Under the pieces are notes generated by a model. That model was not told where the DNA came from. It did no database searches and saw nothing but the letters and a program-made list of their open reading frames with translations. A stretch of DNA of 64,000 nt from Runella aurantiaca (GTDB lineage: Bacteria; Bacteroidota; Bacteroidia; Cytophagales; Spirosomataceae): NCBI RefSeq assembly GCF_003339505.1, contig NZ_QPIW01000027.1:31912-95911 (forward strand), written 5' to 3'. Shown one piece after another: positions 1-9,143 of the stretch (its first letter is position 1; each line of letters opens with the position of its first letter). The translations under genes were made by a program, and so were the position numbers.

Positions 1-2
1 TT

Positions 3-434
3 CTGATGCACGCTTTAGATATTTTAGGATTGCCGTATGATACTTACCGCGACCAAATCACAAAATCGTACACCCACGCGGTGGAAAACGGCGTCGATTG
101 GGAATTTGGTGGGGTATACGTGGAAGGCTCCCACGCGGGACAGGTATATGATAAAGAAAAGGAGTTTTGGCAACAGGCCGAAATGCTCATCGGGATGTTG
201 GATGCCTATCGTTTCCTCAAAGATGAAAAGTACCTGCAAGCCTACGAAAATATCCACCGTTTTGTGTTCGACAAAATGATTAATCATTCCTTGGGCGAAT
301 GGTGGCCGCTGATGACCCGCGAAGGCGAACCCATCTGGAAACACATGAGCCACTCTTGGAAAATCAACTATCACGATGTGCGCTCAATGGTGCAGTCCAT
401 TGTGCGGTTGGATAAGATAGCGAAGGGAGTGTAG
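3..434 (+). CDS. AGE-family epimerase, C-terminal part (cut by window edge)
   Basis: The reading frame is open from the left edge of the window, so only the last ~143 residues are present. They resemble the C-terminal third of the N-acylglucosamine 2-epimerase / cellobiose 2-epimerase family, an (alpha/alpha)6-barrel that isomerises sugars at C2. Family-like stretches are KEFWQQAEMLIGMLDAYRF and SHSWKINYHDVRSMVQSI, the second carrying a His near the expected active-site rim. The first in-window ATG at position 6 is unlikely to be the true start. Substrate cannot be told from this part. Confidence 0.8.
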   Translation: MMHALDILGLPYDTYRDQITKSYTHAVENGVDWEFGGVYVEGSHAGQVYDKEKEFWQQAEMLIGMLDAYRFLKDEKYLQAYENIHRFVFDKMINHSLGEWWPLMTREGEPIWKHMSHSWKINYHDVRSMVQSIVRLDKIAKGV

Positions 435-505
435 AGACTACAATATTCAAACGGTTTTCTCTGGTCATAAGATAAAATCAAATGACAGGGGAAACCGTTT
501 TTTGT

Positions 506-2572
506 TTATTCAATCTCATCCAACCATTTGCAAAACAGCAGCCATTGAGCCGTCGACATATCTCTGCTTGAGGGCATATACGTGGCATTGGCCCAATTTT
601 CGGAAGCCATTCTTTGTTTGATAAACGCTCCTCCTTTCCTAAAATATGCCTCCGTAAACGGCGTAATCAGTGACGACATCGGAAAGATGAGGTCGGAGGT
701 TTGGAGCAATTCTTTGTACAAAACCTCAAACGTGACGGGAGTCGGGTAGTCGATGTGAGCTGGGTCAAGGTACTTTCCAAATTCCTTTTTGGGCAATACC
801 CGAAGACTGACGAAGAAACCAGTACGCTGTATTTCTGTGACTAAATCTTCTGATATAACGGGCGGTGGCGTGGGATAAAACACGTACATCGCGTTGGCGG
901 CTTGCTCAGTCGGGAAAGTAAGCGTTTGTTTGTCCCGAAAATGATGGGTAATCAAAAAAGTTTTTGCGGAGGCCGAGGCACTAACCCCCGTCATTTTCAG
1001 CTCCATGATTGTCATTGGTACGTCTCCTATGAATGGTTTCCCCCGTTGATATACTCTGACTTGGCACCACTCTTTCTGAAAATCATAACAACGGTAGGTT
1101 TTCTCAATTTGCCCCTGCTCGGCGTACATCCCAGCTTGGTCGGAGGCAACCATAAACGGACTTTCTTTCATTAATAAAACAGCTGTTTCGGGCGAATCCT
1201 CGGAAGATTTTAAGTACCCATAGAGCAATAACGTCCCTTTCTCTAATCTTACGGCGGTCAAGAAATCCTTGTCTTTAAATGAAACTTCAATCAGGCCACC
1301 GTTGATTAACAGGCGATTACGGTCAAAATAACTTGGGGAAAGGTGGAAGGTCCCCAGTGTGGTCTCTTGGTTGTCGTCTTCCAATAACTTCAACGTCAAC
1401 TCCCCCAACGGATAGGTTTCATAGACGGGAGTTGGGTGTTCTTGCACCAATTGCTCAGGAATGCTTCCCGACATGTCTAATGCAACCATCCTGCGCTGGG
1501 TATCAATGCGACAAACAAAAGAGGCAAGTTTTTTTTTATTGAGGAAAGGCATTTCGGGCAATAATTGTCTCCCCATCGCAATCGACATCATATCGTCCTC
1601 GTACCACGGCGTTATACAACCCGTCAAAGTCGCCGTAGCAGGGTTGGCTTTTTCTCCCGAAGTATTGTAGTCTATCGTGCGGTCTTCTTTTATTTCAAAC
1701 AAAGTATATTGAATAAATACGCCTTTGATGCGGATCGTTTTGGGTTGGTACTTTAGAAAGAAAGAAAAGATGGGTGAGTGGACGCCATTGGTTATATTTT
1801 CTACTGGAATAACCGAGAAAAATGTACCTGAAGCCCCAAAAACGCCTTCTTGGTTGAGGATTCGTTCCTTATTAAAAAAACGTAAAGAAGCTTTTTTGGG
1901 AGTGCCTTTGAGCAGGGATAAACCGTTTTTTTGGACGTGAAAAGTATCACAAAACACCTGAGAATAAAAGGCGAGCGTGGGGAGTATATCAATCATTACG
2001 GCGGAGGTTCGCCCTCTGTCGTTTTTTAAGTCAATTGTGGCCCCCAAAATAGCCGCCACATCGGCGGGGCAATCGGGGGCATTAGACGTAAAAAGTTGAT
2101 GTTCTGTTTCGGAAACGGGCACTGCGATACTTCCCACTTTCACGTTTTCAAAACCAAATTCCATCCCGCCGTAATAATTCCAGCCGGCGGGCAGGTGTCC
2201 CGTAAAAGGTTGTTGGTTTCGTTTTGTCCTTACCAATTGATACATTTCATGGTAAGGTTCGTCCAAAGAGAATTTCCCCAAAGGGGTTTTTGCCCATGAT
2301 TTGTATTTTTCTGGGGTATCAATCGGCTGAATTTCGATGTAAGGTTGGGTACTTTCGTCATAATTAACGGGCGAATCTTCAGGAACTGGCAATCCGCCCA
2401 ATTTATGCAACAAAATCAAATCAGGCGACAGGTAAATCCTCGGGGGTAAAATGGCTTTTACCTGAATGGGGTCGTAGGTGAGCAACGGAAGCAAAAGATT
2501 GTTGTTTGCCGTGCCTGGATTGATGAAAGCTTGGCCGTAAAAATTGATACGCGGAAAGTCGAACTGACTCAT
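506..2572 (-). CDS. VioB N-terminal-domain-like protein lacking the ferritin-like half
   Basis: 688 residues from the ATG at 2572; an in-frame ATG at 2644 would add 24 unusual residues, but the family motif begins right after the 2572 start. The N-terminus (FPRINFYGQAFINPGTANNN) and C-terminus (YMPSSRDMSTAQWLLFCKWL) resemble, from memory, the two ends of the ~430-residue N-terminal region of VioB (FPRIHFRGWARVNAPTANRD; YMPSTRELSAPKARLFLKYL). VioB joins two imino acids in violacein synthesis. Middle landmarks MGRQLLPEM, VALDMSGSIPE and YPLGELTLKLLEDD also align. VioB continues into a ferritin-like catalytic domain, whereas this protein stops. Function is therefore unknown. It is divergent from the gene at 2678. 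No signal peptide is evident. Confidence 0.6.
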   Translation of the reverse strand: MSQFDFPRINFYGQAFINPGTANNNLLLPLLTYDPIQVKAILPPRIYLSPDLILLHKLGGLPVPEDSPVNYDESTQPYIEIQPIDTPEKYKSWAKTPLGKFSLDEPYHEMYQLVRTKRNQQPFTGHLPAGWNYYGGMEFGFENVKVGSIAVPVSETEHQLFTSNAPDCPADVAAILGATIDLKNDRGRTSAVMIDILPTLAFYSQVFCDTFHVQKNGLSLLKGTPKKASLRFFNKERILNQEGVFGASGTFFSVIPVENITNGVHSPIFSFFLKYQPKTIRIKGVFIQYTLFEIKEDRTIDYNTSGEKANPATATLTGCITPWYEDDMMSIAMGRQLLPEMPFLNKKKLASFVCRIDTQRRMVALDMSGSIPEQLVQEHPTPVYETYPLGELTLKLLEDDNQETTLGTFHLSPSYFDRNRLLINGGLIEVSFKDKDFLTAVRLEKGTLLLYGYLKSSEDSPETAVLLMKESPFMVASDQAGMYAEQGQIEKTYRCYDFQKEWCQVRVYQRGKPFIGDVPMTIMELKMTGVSASASAKTFLITHHFRDKQTLTFPTEQAANAMYVFYPTPPPVISEDLVTEIQRTGFFVSLRVLPKKEFGKYLDPAHIDYPTPVTFEVLYKELLQTSDLIFPMSSLITPFTEAYFRKGGAFIKQRMASENWANATYMPSSRDMSTAQWLLFCKWLDEIE

Positions 2573-2677
2573 AAGTTTGAGGATTGATTCCCTAAAGTAA
2601 AAAAAGAAATTAACCGTTGGGTAAATTTTGTCAGCCAAAGACAATTCTCTACATTAGGAAGTAAAAGTACGTCGCTG

Positions 2678-3757
2678 ATGAAACCAACCCTTGCCAATTA
2701 CCTTGATTTTCTTACACCGTGGATTTCTTCGGATTTGGTTTCTCCGCTTTATCTGAATCGCATTCAAGCCATTGCAGAGCGACTACCGGTTCTATCGTTG
2801 GGGTCTTTTGAGTGTTGGTTGGATGCCAATGAGCCGAGGGTCGATTTCAATGTTTGTATTAATCCAAGACTCAATGAGCAGATCGTGATTAGAGATTGGC
2901 GGCAGGAAGCGAGTCTGTTGGAAAGTGACGAATTTTGCGAAATGCGCGAACGAATTCGCTTCTTCTGCGGTCTTTGGAGTCAAAAAGATTTTTTTCTCAA
3001 CTCCCTCTTGGGTGAATTGTGGCAAGTCTATGACATTGCCGACCCCACCGATTCGCAGCTGCCAGTTCCTTGGATTTACATTACCTTTTTAGAAAATATT
3101 TTTGATGGCGACCAATCAATTAAGACTGAAATCATTGCAAAAACGCTTCCATTGCTCGATAGTAGCTTACCTTCTGAACTGACAAATACATTTTTTGCTC
3201 ATTTAAGAAGCCTCCCTTCGTCCATCCGTATTGGTCCGATTGGTATTCAAAAACGCAATAAAAAAACATCCCTTCGGCTTTTTTTGGAAATAAAAACGTT
3301 GGATGAAATCCTTGCGGTCTTGTCCTTACTTCAATGGCCAGGCAATCTTGATGAGTTAAGAGAGAGCGTAGCTATTTGGACCGACTCCCGTCTATTTCTT
3401 GGTCTTGCCCTTGATTTTGACGGTACTTTTCAGCCAAAGATTGGCATCGAGTGCCATTTTCCAAGGGAGCGTTTGCAGCCAGATTTGATTTCATTTACAC
3501 AACACCTTAGTGAGTTGGGAGTGTGTTTCGAAGCTAAAAAACAGGCAATTATTGGCTGGAACGGGAGGTTTGACGTTGAAACCAAGGCCGATTTCTGGTC
3601 TTGGCCAGACCGTATTCTTCAAACGCCAGAAAGTATACCCCGCCAAGTAAGTATTCAACGAATAGCCAATTTTGTAAAACTGATTTTTGAGCCTAATAAA
3701 CCCCTCATTGCCAAAGTATATCCGATGTTTCTGCGGCCTGTAAAAAGAAACCGTTAA
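2678..3757 (+). CDS. Conserved hypothetical protein, divergent partner of the VioB-like gene
   Basis: 359 residues, soluble, with no signal peptide or membrane segment. I do not recognise a named domain. A central piece (LALDFDGTFQPKIGIECHF) and a C-terminal piece (RIANFVKLIFEPNKPLIAKV) recall a pattern I associate with uncharacterised proteins near natural-product genes, but I cannot name the family. The start lies ~105 bases from the divergent VioB-like start, so the two may share a control region. Its stop codon overlaps the stop of the convergent kinase gene by four bases. Confidence 0.75.
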   Translation: MKPTLANYLDFLTPWISSDLVSPLYLNRIQAIAERLPVLSLGSFECWLDANEPRVDFNVCINPRLNEQIVIRDWRQEASLLESDEFCEMRERIRFFCGLWSQKDFFLNSLLGELWQVYDIADPTDSQLPVPWIYITFLENIFDGDQSIKTEIIAKTLPLLDSSLPSELTNTFFAHLRSLPSSIRIGPIGIQKRNKKTSLRLFLEIKTLDEILAVLSLLQWPGNLDELRESVAIWTDSRLFLGLALDFDGTFQPKIGIECHFPRERLQPDLISFTQHLSELGVCFEAKKQAIIGWNGRFDVETKADFWSWPDRILQTPESIPRQVSIQRIANFVKLIFEPNKPLIAKVYPMFLRPVKRNR

Positions 3758-5859
3758 CGGGGAAGCTTTACGATAAATTCCGTATAGTTGCCATTTTCAC
3801 TTTCTACCGTTATTTCTCCGTGATGCCCTTTTGTAACAATATCATAGCTTATCGACAAACCCAAACCAGTACCCTCGCCCGTTGATTTGGTCGTAAAAAA
3901 AGGTTGGAAGATTTTATTGATAATTTCGGGCGAAATGCCCGTCCCGTTGTCTTTGATTCTTAGTTCAACTTTGTCGTTTTTCAATTGGGTACTCACTTGT
4001 ATTTCAGGTTGATAAGGTTTCCCCAATTGTCCAAATTTTTCGTGGGTGGCATAAAATGCATTGTTGAATAAATTGAGCAGAACTCGGCCCATTTCTTGAG
4101 GAACCATTTCAATTTCGGGCAAATCAAGGTCAAAATCAGTCTTCATTTCAATATTAAAAGAAGCATCGCGAGCTCTAAGCCCTTGGTAAGCAATATTCAG
4201 ATACTCATGAGCTAGGTTGTTGAGGTTTGTTAAACGCCGCTCCCCAGTCCCCGTTCTTGAATGTTCTAGCATCCCCTTGACAATGCTGCTGGCTCGTTGG
4301 CCATGATGATTGATTTTTTGTTGATTTTGACTCAAATCGGAAACTAAATCACTGATTAGTTCTTTGTCAATTTTAGGTTTGGTTATTTCCTGTGTTAGTT
4401 CTTGGGCGAGTTCAATACTAAGCTCCGAAAAGTTATTAACAAAATTGAGGGGGTTTTGAATTTCGTGGGCAATACCAGCCGTGAGTTCTCCCAATGAGGC
4501 GAGTTTCTCTTTTAAAACTAGCTGGTCCTGGGTAATACGAAGTCGATTCAGTGATAGATTGAGTTCAACCGTCCGTTCTGTCACTTTTTGTTCCAGTTCG
4601 CGGTTTACTTTTGTTTGAAGTTGTTGATTTTCAAGTAATTGTTCGATGTTTTTCTTCTGTTTTTCTTCATTGTCTTTGCGAAGTATATTAATCATATTGG
4701 CAAGGGCAAAAGAGAACAAAATCACCTCGACCGTTAATCCTAGAGGGAGCGAATAATAAAACGTGAAATCGCTTTTTGGCAAAACGCCAGTTAGTACAAA
4801 CATGATGCTGATTACTCCCATCAAGTTGGCTATGTAGCCTAAAAGCAGATAGCCAGCCGATGGGATTTGATCCTTTATGCATCTGATTCCCAGTGTAATA
4901 ATGATAAAAATAGTAGCGGTCGAAACGATATATAAAAGAATAAAGGCGACTTCAAAATGGATGAAAAACAGGATACTTATGACGATATTGGATATAATTA
5001 ACCCATTCAATACCCTGTGCCATTTTGGGTAATTATGCTGAGTTTTCATCAAACTTTGAATAAACAATAGGTACGCAACACCGTACAATTCTGAACCGAC
5101 GAGCTCAAAATGAGAAGCCCAAATGGGAAAAGATGATAATGATCTAAAGAGGGTAATCAGATAGCCAGAGTTGTTGGAGGTAAAATAAAATGCAAAAAAT
5201 AAAACGAATAGATAATAGGCATAACTCTTCAGTCTGGTGACAAAAAATATGATTAAATTATACAAAAACATAACCGAAAATATACCCAGAAAGCCAAAAA
5301 TGACATTGCCTACTGCAGCGTCTCTTTCATCTACTTTGGACCTGGGTGCGATTTTAAAACGTAGGTCTTGGGGGATTTTAGAAATATGGCGGCGATACTC
5401 TAACCTAACAAAACACTTTTTTGTCTCCCCTGACTTCAACGGTACTTCTATATAATTTTTGTTGGCTTTTGGATAATCTCGTTTTTCGTAAGGATAAAGA
5501 TGCCCCGTCTTTTTTAATTTAAAATCTTGGTTTTCCTGGTAGTAAAAATCAACAAAAGCCCAATTTTCAAAGTCAAAGACCCATTCTTCGTCGAGGTTGC
5601 TGTTGTTTTTAACCGAAAACTGCAACCAATACACGTCAATGTTCTTTTCTTTCAAGGTTTTTTCATGGGCGGGCTGGAATGGAAGAATGGAAGTTTTACT
5701 AAAAATAGCACTAGGTTGAAGCTTTTTTGAGGAATCTGACAATTGATAAAAGCCTTTTGTAACATCTACTTCTTTCAGATTTTGTAACGAAATCAATTGT
5801 GCATAACTAAAATGCGCAGTAAAAACCAGTACCCATACTACAAATGTAGAAATCCTCAT
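3754..5859 (-). CDS. 7TM-DISM sensor histidine kinase
   Basis: 701 residues. A signal peptide (about 1-20) precedes a periplasmic beta-rich region (about 30-170) like 7TMR-DISM extracellular domain 2. About seven membrane helices follow (185-390), then a coiled coil (395-445) and a kinase core. The H-box is GELTAGIAHEIQNPLNF with phospho-acceptor His465. The N-box (LLNLFNNAFYATHEK), G1 (IKDNGTGIS) and G2 (TGEGTGLGLSISYDIV) complete an intact ATPase domain. No response regulator is adjacent, so the partner is unknown. The ligand is probably a carbohydrate or other small molecule, judging from the family only. Confidence 0.92.
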   Translation of the reverse strand: MRISTFVVWVLVFTAHFSYAQLISLQNLKEVDVTKGFYQLSDSSKKLQPSAIFSKTSILPFQPAHEKTLKEKNIDVYWLQFSVKNNSNLDEEWVFDFENWAFVDFYYQENQDFKLKKTGHLYPYEKRDYPKANKNYIEVPLKSGETKKCFVRLEYRRHISKIPQDLRFKIAPRSKVDERDAAVGNVIFGFLGIFSVMFLYNLIIFFVTRLKSYAYYLFVLFFAFYFTSNNSGYLITLFRSLSSFPIWASHFELVGSELYGVAYLLFIQSLMKTQHNYPKWHRVLNGLIISNIVISILFFIHFEVAFILLYIVSTATIFIIITLGIRCIKDQIPSAGYLLLGYIANLMGVISIMFVLTGVLPKSDFTFYYSLPLGLTVEVILFSFALANMINILRKDNEEKQKKNIEQLLENQQLQTKVNRELEQKVTERTVELNLSLNRLRITQDQLVLKEKLASLGELTAGIAHEIQNPLNFVNNFSELSIELAQELTQEITKPKIDKELISDLVSDLSQNQQKINHHGQRASSIVKGMLEHSRTGTGERRLTNLNNLAHEYLNIAYQGLRARDASFNIEMKTDFDLDLPEIEMVPQEMGRVLLNLFNNAFYATHEKFGQLGKPYQPEIQVSTQLKNDKVELRIKDNGTGISPEIINKIFQPFFTTKSTGEGTGLGLSISYDIVTKGHHGEITVESENGNYTEFIVKLPR

Positions 5860-6046
5860 ATAAGCGAAATTTTTGGCTTGAATTTACGAAATTTATCCTT
5901 GCAAAAATTTAAATGGTATATTTTTGGAAAACTACTTATTTTTTATGTCATTTACATACATCATTTCACAACAACACTGTCTGATGTACAATTTGTGAAT
6001 TTATGTCACTTACGTTACCAAATTTTACCCTCTAAACCGCTCTACT

Positions 6047-6325
6047 ATGAAATCTACAGAAAAACTCAAAGACGCACTTGCGCGTGTTGGTGATCATGAA
6101 CATCTTGTTCATTTAAATGCCCAAGCTAAAAACCTTACCAAAAAAGACATTACCGATTTTCTCAATAATAAGGTGGATAAAGATCTTACGGTGGGAACAC
6201 TTCACGCTTTGAAAAAACTTGCTAAGCAAAGAATTATTGAAGGAAAAAGCGCCTTTCCATGGGATAAAATGGAGGATGTTGAGCACAATGAGGCAGATGA
6301 TAGTATGTCAGGGGGAACTTGGTAA
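6047..6325 (+). CDS. Small helical protein ending in GGTW, unknown function
   Basis: 92 residues, charged and probably helical, without cysteines, signal peptide or membrane segment. The tail (SMSGGTW) follows an acidic stretch (EDVEHNEADD). It precedes the cysteine-protease gene on the same strand, separated by a 20-bp perfect hairpin. Its size and position before a protease would suit a protease substrate, inhibitor or peptide precursor, but nothing in the sequence proves this. I do not recognise a family. Confidence 0.65.
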   Translation: MKSTEKLKDALARVGDHEHLVHLNAQAKNLTKKDITDFLNNKVDKDLTVGTLHALKKLAKQRIIEGKSAFPWDKMEDVEHNEADDSMSGGTW

Positions 6326-6370
6326 CTGCTAACAAACCTCAATATTTTCGTTGAAAAAAAAGGTTAGTCT

Positions 6371-6418
6371 TACCGAAAAAGCATAAAAGCACATAAGCGC
6401 TTTTATGCTTTTTCGGTA
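6371..6418 (+). terminator. Perfect 20-bp inverted repeat between small gene and protease gene
   Basis: Arms 6371-6390 and 6399-6418 are exact reverse complements with an 8-base loop. The hairpin ends 14 bases before the protease start codon, and only a few T residues follow. It may be a terminator for the small gene, an attenuator limiting read-through into the protease, or an RNA-stabilising structure. Confidence 0.6.
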
Positions 6419-6432
6419 TTTCGTACTGCTTT

Positions 6433-7098
6433 ATGGCTACCAAAAAAGTAAAAAAGAACGTATTGGATTTTACTATGCAACCCCAGCAGCAATTTGCATG
6501 GTGTTGGACTGCGGTTGGAACAAGTTGTGCCCATTTTTATGACCCCGAAAGTCAGTGGACACAGTGTAAAGTAGCAAGCGCTTCTATCGAACCCTCGCCA
6601 GGAAATTGCTGTGACGATCCAGAGAGTCTTGCCTGCGATACTCCTTGGTACTTGATTACGACAAACAACCAAGGCTCTTTTGTAACTACCCATATCCCTA
6701 GCAGTTTTGTGATTGGGGCTCTCCCTGTTCATAAATTAATGGCGGAAATTGATCAGGGCAGATTGGTGGCCTTTAAATTAGAAATAACGCTTGAACACGT
6801 GTTAGACTTTAACATTGATGGTCATGAAATCAAAATTCCAAAATTTGGACATTTTGTAGTTATTGCGGGCTACGAATCTTCAATGGCTTCCCCAAATGAC
6901 CAGAACGTTATGGTGTATGTACACGACCCTTTCAGTCTCGAAAAAGGATACTCTACCATGACCTATGAAGTTTTTCAAACCAATTACAAATGTCACGGTG
7001 GTGTAGTTGCGGATGCTAATAGCACAAATGGTATCGACAGCGTAACGGGTTGTATAGTGACCCATAGCTTCTTTACTTCTCCCCTTCAAAATACGTGA
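6433..7098 (+). CDS. Papain-like cysteine protease (AvrRpt2/C39-like type)
   Basis: 221 residues. The N-terminal motif QQQFAWCWTAVGTSCA places a Gln cluster (18-20) before the presumed nucleophile Cys24, as in papain-fold proteases of the AvrRpt2-like type. His140 (PKFGHFVVIAGYE) and Asp165 (YVHDPFS) fit the rest of the triad. A Cys-rich strip (TQCK, GNCCDD, LACD at about 45-68) matches the extra cysteines often seen between Cys and His in such proteins. There is no signal peptide, so it acts in the cytosol or leaves by another route. It is followed after three bases by the gene at 7102, indicating a tight operon. Confidence 0.8.
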   Translation: MATKKVKKNVLDFTMQPQQQFAWCWTAVGTSCAHFYDPESQWTQCKVASASIEPSPGNCCDDPESLACDTPWYLITTNNQGSFVTTHIPSSFVIGALPVHKLMAEIDQGRLVAFKLEITLEHVLDFNIDGHEIKIPKFGHFVVIAGYESSMASPNDQNVMVYVHDPFSLEKGYSTMTYEVFQTNYKCHGGVVADANSTNGIDSVTGCIVTHSFFTSPLQNT

Positions 7099-7101
7099 GT
7101 T

Positions 7102-7698
7102 ATGCCCATTAAAGAAGTTTTTGCCCCCGGTCAATCGGCTGAGCTATTTAAAAACTGGTCCTCTAAACAAAAAAAAGGGAGGCCTCGAAAACGGCCTCAT
7201 GCGTATGAAGAATCCATCCCTCATAAAGTTTTTCATGCAGGACTGAATGATATTATTTCTGGAAAAGGATTAGAAAATGCCCAACTGGTTGCGTGGCGGC
7301 ATCTTCATGCTGATGCAAAAGGAAATCATGCCCTTGTTGAAATCAAAATTGGAGAAAAAGAAGACGAGCATGTTTTGCAAGAAGCCCATTTTGGGCCCAT
7401 GGCCCTCGAACATAAGTTATTGTTGTCTAAACTTAAAGAGCTTGAAAAGCTAAAAAATGAAGATTTTGAGCTTGCCTATCTCAGAATATTTGCCCTCAGA
7501 ATAAATACCATTTGGCTACGTGCTGACCAACGAGAAAATGATTTTTTTATCCCCATTGCACCATGTTTTAATGGGTTTGTAGCAGGCGAACTTTATTCAT
7601 CCCCAGATTTTCTGAAGCTTGCTCAGGGAGCTGCCCAACGTTTTTATCAAAACAGTCAGCCAAGAAGCCTCGAAGATGATGATTTGAAAGGAGGGTAA
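7102..7698 (+). CDS. Unknown protein paired with the cysteine protease
   Basis: 198 residues, soluble, with a basic N-terminal patch (KQKKGRPRKRPHAYEE) and a helical middle (LLLSKLKELEKLKNEDFELAYL). I recognise no family. The three-base gap after the protease stop implies co-transcription and coupled translation, so a role as cofactor, inhibitor or target of the protease is plausible but inferred only from position. It converges on the HTTM gene, with stops six bases apart. Confidence 0.75.
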   Translation: MPIKEVFAPGQSAELFKNWSSKQKKGRPRKRPHAYEESIPHKVFHAGLNDIISGKGLENAQLVAWRHLHADAKGNHALVEIKIGEKEDEHVLQEAHFGPMALEHKLLLSKLKELEKLKNEDFELAYLRIFALRINTIWLRADQRENDFFIPIAPCFNGFVAGELYSSPDFLKLAQGAAQRFYQNSQPRSLEDDDLKGG

Positions 7699-7703
7699 GC
7701 GTT

Positions 7704-8603
7704 TTAAAAATGAGACAGCCATTCAAAAAAAAGGCAATATTCCTTTGGTGTAATGAATGCCGATAACCCTAAAATCATCGTTAGCTGAAAGAATCCAAAC
7801 CGCAAAAAAATCCAAAGGCCAATGTGGAGCAATACGCCCATTGCGAGTACAGGAAGCCTGAATTCTTCAATCCAAATCAACGAAAAAAGGGCCGCTTCTA
7901 TCACTAAAGTTCCGTAGGTTGTACACTTAAAAAACCACGTACGGTCCAATGCTTTCGGTAGTTCTCGGCGGTTCCAAATCCTTGCCTTCAGTACTTTTTG
8001 GGTAGCGGTACCATCGCGCCACCATTCCCCCGTTAATTTAAACAGCACGTTTTTTGCGTAAATATTGGCCATGAAAAGCTGAATCAAGATCAATGTCCAA
8101 GGCCAGCCTGTTGCTTCCGATCGAAGAAGATGCTTGGTATCTAAAATGGAGAGTTGAGCGTCGGTAGGAGAGAATATAAGGAATAGGCAAAAAAAACGAT
8201 AGACGGTATCTCCCGAACTTAAAACATAAATATTCCGATTGTGAATCGAAACAAGCGTAATAAAACAGACAAATGCCGCCAGATTTGGTAGAATTCCCAA
8301 AGTCAAGCAAAGGCCTGCCATAAATTGAATACCGAAAATCAGGTTAAGGGATGCGGTGGTTGGAGGTAAATAATTGAGAAGTGAAAAGCGAAGGTCTTTT
8401 TTGTTTCTTTTATAATCATCGTAGCCAAACCAACCTTCGGGTTGCAACAGTATCTTGTTTTTGCCCTGCCAAACCCACGTTTCAATCAATACCAAAATAC
8501 CCGTCAACAGGCGTAAAACGCTGATGGTTAGCGTGGATTGATTGCTAAAAAAAAAGTCATTCCACGATTTTAACAGTTGGTTCAGGGTGATAAATTCCGT
8601 CAT
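7704..8603 (-). CDS. HTTM-domain membrane protein
   Basis: 299 residues with several hydrophobic helices in the arrangement of the HTTM domain, the membrane part of vitamin K-dependent gamma-carboxylases. Typical stretches are SVLRLLTGILVLIETWVW near the N-terminus and IFSPTDAQLSILD in the middle. The lumenal catalytic part of the eukaryotic enzyme is absent, so enzymatic activity cannot be assumed. It lies 15 bases downstream of the gene at 8619-9143, a pairing often seen for HTTM genes. Confidence 0.8.
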   Translation of the reverse strand: MTEFITLNQLLKSWNDFFFSNQSTLTISVLRLLTGILVLIETWVWQGKNKILLQPEGWFGYDDYKRNKKDLRFSLLNYLPPTTASLNLIFGIQFMAGLCLTLGILPNLAAFVCFITLVSIHNRNIYVLSSGDTVYRFFCLFLIFSPTDAQLSILDTKHLLRSEATGWPWTLILIQLFMANIYAKNVLFKLTGEWWRDGTATQKVLKARIWNRRELPKALDRTWFFKCTTYGTLVIEAALFSLIWIEEFRLPVLAMGVLLHIGLWIFLRFGFFQLTMILGLSAFITPKEYCLFFEWLSHF

Positions 8604-8618
8604 TGATTTTACTGCGTC

Positions 8619-9143
8619 TTATTGTTGAGATAGTTCGTAAGTGAACACTCGTTGGCTTAGCCAAGGAAACATCGCTCGTTGTTGGGGTTTTTGGGGTTCA
8701 TGAAACCTGATTATGTGTACTTTAAGGGGAGTTTTGGATGAAGGGTTGGTCTTATGATACTCGCGTAAAATAAAATTACAAACGGCTTCTTTGGGAACAT
8801 CATCCTTTTGAGAGAGCAACTGATTATGCATCTTAATAAATCTAAAATGCGGTGCCCATTGATAATCATTTTTTAAGGTATATTCAGGGAGTTTCCAAGG
8901 CTGAATGGTTCCGTCCGTAAATTCAATTTCAAAGCCAATCAAAAAATTTTTAGAAACGGGCTGAGGCGCAAACAACGCCCAATAATTGTCAAGTCCTGCC
9001 CAACAAATGTACTTACTGAAATAGTTGTGAAGAATTTGTCTAAAAAAATATCCTTCAGGAAGACACCAGAAAAGCAGCAGAATACTCATTAAAACAATGA
9101 AAATGCTGGCTCCAATTTTCTGAAGAATATCTAAAGAATCCAT
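8619..9143 (-). CDS. Single-pass membrane protein, HTTM partner
   Basis: 174 residues with one N-terminal membrane helix (about residues 10-30, IGASIFIVLMSILLLFWCLP). The segment DNYWALFAPQPVSKNF is a landmark of small proteins that commonly sit beside HTTM genes. The rest is a soluble domain of unknown function. It is the first gene of a two-gene operon with the HTTM gene at 7704-8603. Confidence 0.75.
   Translation of the reverse strand: MDSLDILQKIGASIFIVLMSILLLFWCLPEGYFFRQILHNYFSKYICWAGLDNYWALFAPQPVSKNFLIGFEIEFTDGTIQPWKLPEYTLKNDYQWAPHFRFIKMHNQLLSQKDDVPKEAVCNFILREYHKTNPSSKTPLKVHIIRFHEPQKPQQRAMFPWLSQRVFTYELSQQ

Noticed and set aside
2573..2644. N-terminal extension of the VioB-like protein
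   Set aside because: The family motif begins right after the internal ATG; the extension is hydrophobic without being a usable signal peptide.
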